DNA of 64,000 bases from J005 sp964613235 (GTDB lineage: Bacteria > Pseudomonadota > Zetaproteobacteria > Mariprofundales > Mariprofundaceae): assembly GCA_964613235.1 (NCBI GenBank), contig CAZTGM010000001.1:23159-87158 (forward strand), written 5' to 3'. Shown one piece after another: positions 1-7,847 of this stretch. Under the pieces are notes generated by a model. The model did not search any database. It was not told the origin of the DNA and worked only from the letters and a program-made list of their open reading frames with translations. Position numbers and translations under genes: made by a program. Every line of letters starts with the position of its first letter. The first letter of the stretch is position 1.

Positions 1-880
1 CCAGCCGCCACAGCACGATGCCTCCGGGCAAAGCCGCCAGCAACAGCACCAACAACCATAACACTGCCATGGCGGCAGCAGCCTCGGCACTGCCGCCAAA
101 ATACACGGCCAGCCCGACATAACCGGCTTCGCGCACCCCCAGACCATTGAGCGAGATCGGCAGCGCCGAGGCCAGCGCAACCAGGCAAACGATAATCGCA
201 TAGGCCGGCCAGGAAAGCTGCAAGCCCACAGCCATGCCGAGCAAAACATGTGCGGCAATCACCAGCAACTGAAAGATGATCGACACCGGCAGACTGAGCA
301 GCCAGGCCCGCTGAAACACACCGCCCGTCAAAGGCAGAGTCTTCCAGCCGGATAACTTCTCCGGCAACGGCAGGCGGGTAAACCACGGCCACCACAGCGG
401 CTGACTGAGCATCAACAGCCAAAGCAGCAGCACACCCGCCAGCCAGCCATAGGTCCACACAGCCGGTAATGTCACCATGAACATGGCCACGGCCACGATA
501 CTGACCAGCCCCACGACGCCATTGAGGCGTTCCAGCACCACACTGGCTGCCGCCGGCCAGCCAGCATGCTCCCGTCCGCGTGCCAGCAAATAGCCGCGCG
601 CCACATCGCCACCGATAATCGACGGCAAAAACAGGCTCAGAAACATACCCAGAAAATACAGGCGGATTTTTCGCCCTGTTTGCACGGCCAGCCCCAGCCC
701 CCGCGCCAGCCAGGCCCAGCGCAAGGCGGATAGCACCTGCCCGAACACCAACAGCAGACAGGCAGCGACCACCCACCATGGGTTCACCCGCGCCAGTTGC
801 ATGCCGATCGCATGCAGGTCCAGCATCCATAGCAGCCCGGCAAGCACAGCCAGCGACAGGACAATTTTCAACCAGGCCAT
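1..880 (-). CDS. LPG synthase-like integral membrane protein (partial)
   Basis: An open frame starts with ATG at 880 and runs off the left edge, giving 293 codons. The product begins MAWLKIVLSLAVLAGLLWML and is a string of hydrophobic helices. It contains FLPSIIGGDVARGYLLAR near residues 82-99 and later LPISLNGLGVREAGYVG. The GGD-x-x-R and GLGxREAG signatures are typical of the lysylphosphatidylglycerol synthase transmembrane family (UPF0104). No C-terminal aminoacyl-transferase domain can be seen because the gene is cut. It ends a minus-strand run with a polyprenyl-phosphate glycosyltransferase and an ArnT-like enzyme, which suggests a role in envelope lipid or glycan transport. Such stand-alone membrane domains are often near glycosyltransferases and are not proven aminoacyl transferases. 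Confidence 0.8.
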   Translation of the reverse strand, partial: MAWLKIVLSLAVLAGLLWMLDLHAIGMQLARVNPWWVVAACLLLVFGQVLSALRWAWLARGLGLAVQTGRKIRLYFLGMFLSLFLPSIIGGDVARGYLLARGREHAGWPAAASVVLERLNGVVGLVSIVAVAMFMVTLPAVWTYGWLAGVLLLWLLMLSQPLWWPWFTRLPLPEKLSGWKTLPLTGGVFQRAWLLSLPVSIIFQLLVIAAHVLLGMAVGLQLSWPAYAIIVCLVALASALPISLNGLGVREAGYVGLAVYFGGSAEAAAAMAVLWLLVLLLAALPGGIVLWRL

Positions 881-901
881 ATCAGCCCTGCCAGGCTGCC
901 G

Positions 902-1852
902 TTACCAGCCGATCGTACGTCGGATTTTGTAATGCCGGCGACCCGTCGATTCGTAATAGATGCGTGCCTGCATTTCCAGAATCAGGCCAATGCCGAACAG
1001 CAAAATTCCCGCCAGAATCAGCAGCGAACCCAGTTGCAACATCGGGCGCCCCGACAAAGCAGCACCGAACAGTATTTTATCCAGCGACAGCCAGATATCG
1101 ATAAACAGACCTGTGGCCAGACTGACCAGCCCGACCGAACCAAACAATTGCAACGGCCGATCGGTAAAACGCTGGAAAAACAGTACCAGCAGCAAATCCA
1201 CGAGTACGCGAATCGTACGACCGATACCGTACTTGCTTTCGCCGAACTGGCGTGAACGATGGCTGACCACCTCCTCGCCGATGCGCGCACCATACAAGTC
1301 CGCCAGCGCCGGCAAGAAACGATGCTGTTCGCCGTACAGGCGCAGGTTTTTGGCCACATCAGCACGCATCAGCTTCATCGGACAACCGTAATCATGCATA
1401 TAGACCTTCGTGGAACGGCGAATCAGCGCATTGGCGACTTTCGACGGCAGATTACGCGACAGGCTGGCGTCCTTGCGGTGCTTGCGCCAACCATTCACCA
1501 TATCCAGATCATCCTTCTGCAAACGCTCCAGCAAGCGGGGGATATCTCCGGGATCGGTCTGCAGATCACCATCCATGTACACGATAAATTCGCCACGCGC
1601 AGCCTCAAAGCCGGCGCTCATGGCTGCGGTCTGACCGAAATTGCGCCGAAACTGAATGCCACGCACACGCGGATGGGTGGCCACCTGCTCCTCGATGACC
1701 GCAAACGTACGATCATCGGAACCATCATCGACCAGAATCAGTTCGTAATCATAATCCGCCAGCTTCTCAGTCACTTCCGCCACCAGCGGTGGCACGCTCT
1801 CTTCTTCACGAAACAACGGTACAACAATGGAAATCAATGGTTGATCGGCCAA
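902..1852 (-). CDS. Polyprenyl-phosphate glycosyltransferase, family 2
   Basis: A GT-A domain (ISIVVPLFREEESV, LVDDGSDDRT, and the DXD-type MDGDLQTDP) is followed by two membrane helices near the C-terminus. This is the ArnC/GtrB/DPM1-like architecture that transfers a sugar from a nucleotide donor to undecaprenyl phosphate on the inner face of the membrane. I chose a TTG start at 1852 because GGAGG lies 7 nt upstream of it. An upstream ATG at 1894 would add 14 residues but has no clear ribosome site. The gene overlaps the stop of the ArnT-like gene. The pair suggests a lipid-linked sugar made here and transferred outside by the GT39 enzyme. The sugar cannot be told from sequence. Confidence 0.88.
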   Translation of the reverse strand: MADQPLISIVVPLFREEESVPPLVAEVTEKLADYDYELILVDDGSDDRTFAVIEEQVATHPRVRGIQFRRNFGQTAAMSAGFEAARGEFIVYMDGDLQTDPGDIPRLLERLQKDDLDMVNGWRKHRKDASLSRNLPSKVANALIRRSTKVYMHDYGCPMKLMRADVAKNLRLYGEQHRFLPALADLYGARIGEEVVSHRSRQFGESKYGIGRTIRVLVDLLLVLFFQRFTDRPLQLFGSVGLVSLATGLFIDIWLSLDKILFGAALSGRPMLQLGSLLILAGILLFGIGLILEMQARIYYESTGRRHYKIRRTIGW

Positions 1853-3474
1853 GCTATCCCCTCCACCGGCTGCAGACTCACAAGCACCAGCCATTTTCTT
1901 GCGTACAAACCATACACCCGCTTGTGAATAATCAAATATGCCATGATCTTCTGCGGCAATGCAACCAGCTCCTGTTGCGGCAAAACCATGGCCTTGCCCG
2001 CCAGCAACCAGTCGGCAATGGCCGCCTGGTCCGCCAGAACCGGCAGGCGTCCGCCATGGTAAAACAGTAATGATGGCTGGAAATAATTGTATGTAGCCAG
2101 GGCATCATCATCAAAACCGGCTACCGTGGCCGCCTCTGCCAGCTCAGGCGCCACCTTGTGCGCATCGATATGCGGCAGGCTCCACAGGGTCAGACTCAGT
2201 ACAAACACGGCCATGGCCGCAGACAAACTCAGCCAGAGATGGAATCGCTGACGCCAGAGCAACAGCAATACCGCCAGGACAACCGCCCCTATACCCAGCA
2301 GATATGTCCATTCGCCCGGCCACATGCGATCAATGGCAATACCACCACCAAGCACAATCGCCAGCGCCAATACCAGCGCCGTTACCACGACAATCTGCCT
2401 GGCCCGCTGCCTTTGCCCGTCCGAGGCTCCACGCCACCACAGGGCCATCAGCATCGCTCCAGGCACGAATGCCGGCAGCAGATAATTGGGAAGCTGGGTG
2501 CGGGCAATACTGAAAAACACGATATACACACCAATCCATACCAGCAAAAACAGGCGTACAGGCTGATCCCGCAATGCCTTCAGGCGCCAGGCTCCCGCCA
2601 GCAATGCCATGCCCATCAGCCCGCTCCACGGAAACCAGCCAAGCAGGTAGGTCAGGACATAATAACCCGGAAAACCGTGGTGCCCCTGCAACGCACCGGT
2701 AAACCGATCAATATTGTGATGCAGCAAAAAACCGCGCAGCCAGTCACCGTCCGTCAGCACGCCAACGGTGATATACCATGGCAGCGCGATCAGCATGACA
2801 ATCAGGGTGCCACGCCAGACATAAAACCGTCGCCAGTCCTGCCAGCGACCGGCCAGCAACAGAAATGCACCCAGCACCATGGCCGGCATGACCACGGCCA
2901 CAGGCCCCTTGGCCAGCACCCCCAGCCCCAGCGCGATATAGGCCATGATCAGCAAACCCGGCATCGTCGGGCCTTGCTGCTGTCGCCAGCGCTGGTCATG
3001 CAACAGAAATGCCGGCAGGGCAAAGCCCAGACTCAGCATCAGCAACGGATCGGGCACACAGGCGCGGGCAATCAGGATAATATGCAGGCTGCTGGCCAGC
3101 AGCAGGCCAGCCAGCAGGCCCGTGGATCGATCCGTCAGGCGACGTGTCATCTCAAACACCACCCATACCAGCAGGGTAATGGCCATGGCCGATGGCAGAC
3201 GTGCCGTCCATTCATTAATCCCGAACAGGCTGTATAACGGCATCAGAAGCCAATAAATCAGAATCGGTTTGTCATAACGCAGGTCACCGTTGAACATCGG
3301 CACCCACCAGTTACCGGCAAGCAACATTTCGCGTGCACACACGGCATTATTGGGCTCATCAACATCCCACAGCGAATGTCCGCCCAGCCCGACTACGAAA
3401 TTGACCGCACACAGCAGCAGCAAGAACAGAACGCCATAGCGTTCAAACCATGCCGGAAACCCTTCAGCTTTCAT
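1834..3474 (-). CDS. ArnT-like GT39 glycosyltransferase (PMT family)
   Basis: The 546-residue polytopic protein has the first-loop motif WDVDEPNNAVCAREML (Asp39-Glu40) and GDLRYDKPILIYWL, both characteristic of the PMT/ArnT family, with about a dozen hydrophobic segments. These enzymes take a sugar from a polyprenyl phosphate donor and place it on lipid A, another lipid or a protein on the periplasmic side. A GGAG lies upstream of the ATG. The gene overlaps yggU by 11 bp and the downstream glycosyltransferase by 19 bp, so the three are translationally coupled. No arnA, arnB or arnD is nearby, so 4-amino-arabinose as the sugar is not supported. Confidence 0.85.
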   Translation of the reverse strand: MKAEGFPAWFERYGVLFLLLLCAVNFVVGLGGHSLWDVDEPNNAVCAREMLLAGNWWVPMFNGDLRYDKPILIYWLLMPLYSLFGINEWTARLPSAMAITLLVWVVFEMTRRLTDRSTGLLAGLLLASSLHIILIARACVPDPLLMLSLGFALPAFLLHDQRWRQQQGPTMPGLLIMAYIALGLGVLAKGPVAVVMPAMVLGAFLLLAGRWQDWRRFYVWRGTLIVMLIALPWYITVGVLTDGDWLRGFLLHHNIDRFTGALQGHHGFPGYYVLTYLLGWFPWSGLMGMALLAGAWRLKALRDQPVRLFLLVWIGVYIVFFSIARTQLPNYLLPAFVPGAMLMALWWRGASDGQRQRARQIVVVTALVLALAIVLGGGIAIDRMWPGEWTYLLGIGAVVLAVLLLLWRQRFHLWLSLSAAMAVFVLSLTLWSLPHIDAHKVAPELAEAATVAGFDDDALATYNYFQPSLLFYHGGRLPVLADQAAIADWLLAGKAMVLPQQELVALPQKIMAYLIIHKRVYGLYARKWLVLVSLQPVEGIAWPINH

Positions 3475-3778
3475 CGAGCATGCTCCGCAGACCTTGCTTT
3501 AGCCTGGCGTGGTCACCGCGGATAAACAAACGCTTGCGCCGCGATGTCTGGCCGGAAGCCAGACTTACATCCGCTTTCGCCACGTCCAGCGCATCAGCAA
3601 AAACGCGCATGATGGCGGCATTGGCCCGCCCGTCCTGGGCTACCTCTCGAATGGCCACCTTGATCGCATCACCATGCATGCCGTGTATCATCGCCTTGCG
3701 TGCTCCCGGCTGGGCATGCACCCACACATACACGCCATCCGCCGCCTCACAGATGGCAGCAGCAATATCGTCGGACAC
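3464..3778 (-). CDS. yggU: DUF167 / YggU family protein
   Basis: A 104-residue protein with the family core VYVWVHAQPGARKAMIHGMH, then AIKVAIREVAQDGRANAAI and a Lys/Arg-rich segment SGQTSRRKRLFI. Length and motifs match DUF167 (UPF0235), a small alpha/beta fold of unknown biochemical role. The start is GTG, just after the yggT stop. The neighbours yggT-proC-yggS are the usual companions of this family in proteobacteria. Confidence 0.88.
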   Translation of the reverse strand: MSDDIAAAICEAADGVYVWVHAQPGARKAMIHGMHGDAIKVAIREVAQDGRANAAIMRVFADALDVAKADVSLASGQTSRRKRLFIRGDHARLKQGLRSMLDES

Positions 3779-3783
3779 GGCGT

Positions 3784-4089
3784 TTAGCCACCCTGCAGCA
3801 GGCGGATGGCCATCGTATGCAGCGTGGCAACCAGAAAGTCATCCAGAAAAATGATGCCCAGCAATACCAGCATCGGCGAGAAATCAATGCCGGAAAACGT
3901 CGGCAGACGACGCCGAATCGGATACAGCACCGGCTCTGATAACTGGATGATCACGCGCACAATCGGATTATACGGGTCCGGTGAAACCCAGGACAGAATG
4001 GCCCGCGCAATAATCACAATCATCAGCATGACCAGCACGATATGCAGCAATTCAGCCACGGCCTGCAGAAAATAACCGATGATAAACAT
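3784..4089 (-). CDS. yggT: YggT family membrane protein
   Basis: A 101-residue protein with two hydrophobic segments, each followed by the repeated pattern seen in YggT: a helix, then AILSWVSPDPYNPIVR and LSEPVLYPIRRRLP. The start ATG at 4089 overlaps the end of proC by a base or two (stop at 4091). An upstream in-frame extension would run back into proC in another frame and was rejected. YggT proteins are inner-membrane proteins linked to osmotic tolerance in some bacteria and to cell envelope organisation in others. The gene sits in the conserved yggS-proC-yggT-yggU order. Confidence 0.9.
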   Translation of the reverse strand: MFIIGYFLQAVAELLHIVLVMLMIVIIARAILSWVSPDPYNPIVRVIIQLSEPVLYPIRRRLPTFSGIDFSPMLVLLGIIFLDDFLVATLHTMAIRLLQGG

Positions 4090-4090
4090 C

Positions 4091-4891
4091 TCAGCGTCCC
4101 AGTTCGGCCGAACGTCGTGCTGCCGCCGCCACAGCATTACGCACAGCCTCCGGCAAGCCTTCCTCGAACATGACATCCAGCGCCGCTTGTGTCGTCCCGC
4201 CGGGACTGGTCACCTGTTGACGAAGCTCCGAAGATGACCGACCACTCTCTACCAGCATCTTACCGGCTCCCAGCGCAGTATGGTTGGCCAGCTTGGCCGC
4301 AACTTCAGGCGCAAGGCCCAGTGTCTGGCCGGCCCCCTGAATCAGTTCGGCCAGCAGAAAAAAGTAGGCAGGCCCGCTGCCGGAGACGGCTGTCACAGCA
4401 TGCAGGTCCTTTTCGCGCTGCACCCACAAGGTCTGGCCGCAGGCGCGCAACAGATATTCGGCTCGCTGCTGATGTTTGCCTTCCTGCTCGCTGAACAATG
4501 CGGAAATACCTGCCCCGACTAGCGCCGGTGTATTGGGCATGACGCGCACCAGTTGTACCTGTTCGCCTGCCATATCACGCAATTGCGTCATCGTTACCCC
4601 GGCCACAATACTGACCAGCGTTTGTCCTGCACCAAACATGCCGCTGAAATCATTGAGTGCTGCTTTCACCTGTTGCGGCTTGACGGCCAGTACCACCATC
4701 GCCGCGCCGGCAACCTCTTGACGATCCCGGCAGGTTTGCACGCCGTATTTGTCAGCCAGCAGTTGCAACCGTTCTGCCTGGGGATCGGCCACGCAAATCC
4801 TGTTTGCTGCATGCCCCGAACGAACCAGACCGGCAATAATGGCCTCCGCCATATTACCACCGCCAATAAACGATATTTTCAGCTCTTTCAT
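4091..4891 (-). CDS. proC: Pyrroline-5-carboxylate reductase
   Basis: The 266-residue enzyme makes the last step of proline synthesis, reducing pyrroline-5-carboxylate with NAD(P)H. An N-terminal Rossmann motif FIGGGNMAEAI is at residues 9-19, and VRVMPNTPALVGAG is in the middle. The C-terminal dimer domain has SGSGPAYFFLLAE and VTSPGGTTQAALDVM, the family signature. Full length for ProC. It lies 4 bp downstream of yggS, as in many pseudomonads. Confidence 0.96.
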   Translation of the reverse strand: MKELKISFIGGGNMAEAIIAGLVRSGHAANRICVADPQAERLQLLADKYGVQTCRDRQEVAGAAMVVLAVKPQQVKAALNDFSGMFGAGQTLVSIVAGVTMTQLRDMAGEQVQLVRVMPNTPALVGAGISALFSEQEGKHQQRAEYLLRACGQTLWVQREKDLHAVTAVSGSGPAYFFLLAELIQGAGQTLGLAPEVAAKLANHTALGAGKMLVESGRSSSELRQQVTSPGGTTQAALDVMFEEGLPEAVRNAVAAAARRSAELGR

Positions 4892-4895
4892 GAAC

Positions 4896-5570
4896 TTAAT
4901 CCCTGTCCTCTCGCGCTAGTCTTGTATCCCATTCCCCGAACAAAGCCGACCCGATCCGGACCATCGTTGCTCCCTCATCCATGGCACAGGCATAGTCATG
5001 ACTCATGCCCATGCACAACTCCCGAAGGCTCCCATCCAGACAACCTTCCCGCAAGCAGCGCAAAGTCTGAAAGCCCTCCTGTGCAGCACCCTTTGGCGCC
5101 ATGCCCATCAGCCCGCAAACCCGGAACTCTTTCACTTCAGCCACCTGACGACACAGGGTATCGGCCTGCTCCGGCGCAACACCATGCTGATGCGGCTGAC
5201 CGGACAGATTAACCTGAATCAGCACCGGCAGAACACGATCCTGCACATGCGCAGCCACAGCCTCGGCCTGTTGCAGGCTTTCCACGCTGTGCCACATGCT
5301 GGCAAAGCGCCCCACATACTTCGCCTTGTTGCGCTGCAATGGTCCGATCATATGCCAGCGGCACTCCGGCCAGCGCCGGGAGCGATCGCGCAAGGCCTGC
5401 GGCCGGGATTCGGCAAATTCCGTCTGGCCGGCCGCAATCAGTGCGGCCACGGCATCATCCGGCGCATATTTGCTGACGGCCAGCAGGCGCACGCCCTGCG
5501 GCTGCAATTCGTCGCACAATGCCTGCCAGCGCTGAATCAGAGGCACATATATTACATCGTCCGTCTTCAT
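4896..5570 (-). CDS. yggS: PLP homeostasis protein YggS
   Basis: A 224-residue single-domain alanine-racemase-like fold. The PLP lysine lies in LLAVSKYAPDDAV, followed by CRWHMIGPLQRNKAKYVG and GLMGMAP further on. Family members bind pyridoxal phosphate and buffer its supply, with no known catalysis. The usual GEN-x-x-QE segment is written here as FAESRPQALRDR, a divergent form. The start ATG overlaps the ugd stop (ATGA-type). Confidence 0.93.
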   Translation of the reverse strand: MKTDDVIYVPLIQRWQALCDELQPQGVRLLAVSKYAPDDAVAALIAAGQTEFAESRPQALRDRSRRWPECRWHMIGPLQRNKAKYVGRFASMWHSVESLQQAEAVAAHVQDRVLPVLIQVNLSGQPHQHGVAPEQADTLCRQVAEVKEFRVCGLMGMAPKGAAQEGFQTLRCLREGCLDGSLRELCMGMSHDYACAMDEGATMVRIGSALFGEWDTRLAREDRD

Positions 5571-6904
5571 ACTTCCGGATAAGGCCTGCCCCGCCCGATA
5601 CCATAATGCTGCCAGCCGCGTTGCTGCATCAGTTCGGGATCATACAAATTACGTCCGTCGAACAGGATACGCCCGGGCATCAGGCACTCCACTTCCTGCC
5701 AGTCCGGTTCGCGGAAACACAGCCATTCGGTGACCACGACCAGTACATCGGCATCAGGCAGACAGGCTTCGGGCGATGCAACGAACTCGATGCCCGCATC
5801 ATCCGCCCAGATCGTACGACAAACATCCATCGCCGCCGGATCGTAAGCACGGATCCGCACGCCCTGTTGCAGCAGCATATCAATGAGCAGACGACTCGGT
5901 GCCTCGCGCATATCGTCGGTACCGGGCTTGAAGGCCAGGCCCCACAGCGCTACGCGCGGCTGCTCGCATGCCGCCAGTGAGGCCAGCACATGGCGTGCAA
6001 AACGTACACGCTGCTGCTCATTGACCTCATGCACGGCATCGATCACCTGCAAGGGCTCCCCGTATTCCAGCCCTGTCGCCCGCAACGCCTTGACATCCTT
6101 GGGAAAACACGAGCCGCCATAGCCCACGCCGGCATAAAGAAAATGCGGGCCAATGCGCGGATCGGAACCCAGCCCGGTGCGCACAGCCTCAACATCCGCA
6201 CCCACGCGGTCACACAGACGAGCGATCTCATTCATAAAGGAAATCCGCGTAGCCAGCATCGCATTGGCCGCATACTTCGTAATTTCTGCCGACTTTCTGT
6301 CCATGGCCACCAGACGATCGCGATTGCGGTTAAACGGTGCATACAAACGGCGGAAAATCGCGGCATCCGCCGCATGTTCGATGCCGACGATAATGCGATC
6401 CGGCTTGAGGAAGTCGCCCACGGCCTGACCTTCGCGCAAAAATTCTGGATTGCTGGCCACATGCACCGACAGCGAGGCATCGCGCTGTGCCAGAACATCA
6501 GCCACCACCGCCTCGACTTTCTCGCTGGTACCGACCGGCACCGTTGATTTGGTCACCATCAGGCAATCCTGCTGCACATGCCGTGCCGTCTCGGCAGCCG
6601 CTGCCAGTACATGACTCAAATCCGCCGAACCATCTTCATCGGGTGGCGTACCGACGGCGAGAAACACGACCTCGGCATTGGCTACACCGATCGCATAATC
6701 GCTGGTAAACGTCAGATGCCCTGCCTGCATATTACGACAGACTATGGCATCCAGTCCCGGTTCATGAATCGGCATGATGCCTTCGGCCAGCTTGTCCAGC
6801 TTGTGCTGATCGCAGTCGATGCCGCATACATGATGCCCGACTTCGGCCAGACAGGCCGCTGTCACCAGCCCGACATAACCCGTACCAATTACCGTAATAT
6901 TCAT
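5567..6904 (-). CDS. ugd: UDP-glucose 6-dehydrogenase
   Basis: The 445-residue protein oxidises UDP-glucose to UDP-glucuronate. It has the N-terminal NAD fold (ITVIGTGYVGLVTAACLAEVG), the middle domain with ITKYAANAMLATRISFMNE, the catalytic cysteine in GVGYGGSCFPKDV, and the C-terminal UDP-binding domain (ALWGLAFKPGTDDMREAPS). The start ATG at 6904 has GGAG 10 nt upstream; a longer upstream frame overlaps recR and was rejected. UDP-glucuronate feeds capsule, exopolysaccharide or lipid A sugars, which fits the glycosyltransferase pair downstream. Confidence 0.96.
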   Translation of the reverse strand: MNITVIGTGYVGLVTAACLAEVGHHVCGIDCDQHKLDKLAEGIMPIHEPGLDAIVCRNMQAGHLTFTSDYAIGVANAEVVFLAVGTPPDEDGSADLSHVLAAAAETARHVQQDCLMVTKSTVPVGTSEKVEAVVADVLAQRDASLSVHVASNPEFLREGQAVGDFLKPDRIIVGIEHAADAAIFRRLYAPFNRNRDRLVAMDRKSAEITKYAANAMLATRISFMNEIARLCDRVGADVEAVRTGLGSDPRIGPHFLYAGVGYGGSCFPKDVKALRATGLEYGEPLQVIDAVHEVNEQQRVRFARHVLASLAACEQPRVALWGLAFKPGTDDMREAPSRLLIDMLLQQGVRIRAYDPAAMDVCRTIWADDAGIEFVASPEACLPDADVLVVVTEWLCFREPDWQEVECLMPGRILFDGRNLYDPELMQQRGWQHYGIGRGRPYPEV

Positions 6905-6911
6905 ATGCCCT

Positions 6912-7520
6912 TCACTCCCAGACCACGCGCTGATCCAGCGCCCGCTGCAAGGTATATTCGTCCAGGTATTCCAGTTCACCGCCTTCCGGCACACCGCGCG
7001 CGATGCGCGAGAGCGTACCGACGCGCGACTGGTAGCGCCGGGCCAGAAAATGTGCCGTGGCCTCGCCATCGACCGTCGCACTGGTAGCCAGAATCATTTC
7101 ATCCACACCGTCATCCACCCGGCGATCCAACGCGGCAATGCGCAATTGCTCGGGGCCGATGCCATCGATCGGACTCAGGCGCCCGTGCAACACATGATAC
7201 TGGCCCCGAAACATGCCGCCACGTTCCATCATCAGCACATCCACTGGCTGTTCGACAACACAGATGACACCGACCTGTCGCTGCGGATGTTCGCAGATCA
7301 GACATTGTCGCTGTTCGGCAAAACAGCCGCAGCGATCGCAAAAGCCCACCTGATCATGCAAGCCTGCCAGCACCTGCGCCAGCGCCTGGACTTCGGACTC
7401 TGGCCGGTTCAGCAAATGCAGGGCCAGTCGCATGGCCGTTTTCGGCCCCACTCCCGGCAGTGATGCCAGCATCTCAATGGCAGCCGCCAGAGAGGCGGGC
7501 ACACCGGCCCTTGGTATCAA
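6912..7520 (-). CDS. recR: Recombination mediator RecR
   Basis: 202 residues, normal for RecR. An N-terminal helix-hairpin-helix (LASLPGVGPKTAMRLALHLL) is followed by a C4 zinc finger (CDRCGCF...CLIC) and the Toprim domain (GVICVVEQPVDVLMMER). RecR works with RecF and RecO to load RecA on SSB-coated gaps. The start is TTG, overlapping the ybaB stop as TTGA. This is part of the widely conserved dnaX-ybaB-recR operon. Confidence 0.95.
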   Translation of the reverse strand: MIPRAGVPASLAAAIEMLASLPGVGPKTAMRLALHLLNRPESEVQALAQVLAGLHDQVGFCDRCGCFAEQRQCLICEHPQRQVGVICVVEQPVDVLMMERGGMFRGQYHVLHGRLSPIDGIGPEQLRIAALDRRVDDGVDEMILATSATVDGEATAHFLARRYQSRVGTLSRIARGVPEGGELEYLDEYTLQRALDQRVVWE

Positions 7521-7831
7521 AGCGAAAACCCCGGCGGAATCGGCATGCCGGCCATGATTTCCTGCTGCTTCTGCTTGCTTAATTCATCCACGGATCTGGC
7601 TGCGGCATTGAATGCGGCAGCAACCAGATCCTCAACGAGTTCCTTGTCATGCTCCTGCCACACGGAATCATCGATCGACACACGACTGACGACACGTTCA
7701 CCGTTCATCGTCACCTGCACCATGCCGCCGCCCGCTTCTCCGGTCACTTCCATTTCGGCCAGTTGCTGTTGCATTTTCTGCAGATTTTCCTGCATTTTTT
7801 TTGCCTGTTGCATCATTTTTGCAATATTCAT
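7517..7831 (-). CDS. ybaB: YbaB/EbfC nucleoid-associated protein
   Basis: A 104-residue DNA-binding protein with the typical N-terminal helix rich in Met, Gln and Lys (MMQQAKKMQENLQKMQQQL), a beta-rich core (VTMNGERVVSRVSID) and the C-terminal end AGMPIPPGFSL. GGAG sits 7 nt before the ATG. It is placed between dnaX and recR as in most proteobacteria. Confidence 0.95.
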   Translation of the reverse strand: MNIAKMMQQAKKMQENLQKMQQQLAEMEVTGEAGGGMVQVTMNGERVVSRVSIDDSVWQEHDKELVEDLVAAAFNAAARSVDELSKQKQQEIMAGMPIPPGFSL

Positions 7832-7847
7832 CCGTCAACTCCACTCA

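Noticed and set aside
1259..1927. Plus-strand frame of 222 codons opposite the glycosyltransferase
   Set aside because: Antisense of a clear GT2 gene; no motif or ribosome site.
2158..3237. Long plus-strand frame opposite the ArnT-like gene
   Set aside because: Gln/His/Arg-rich low-complexity translation typical of the antisense of a GC-rich membrane protein gene.
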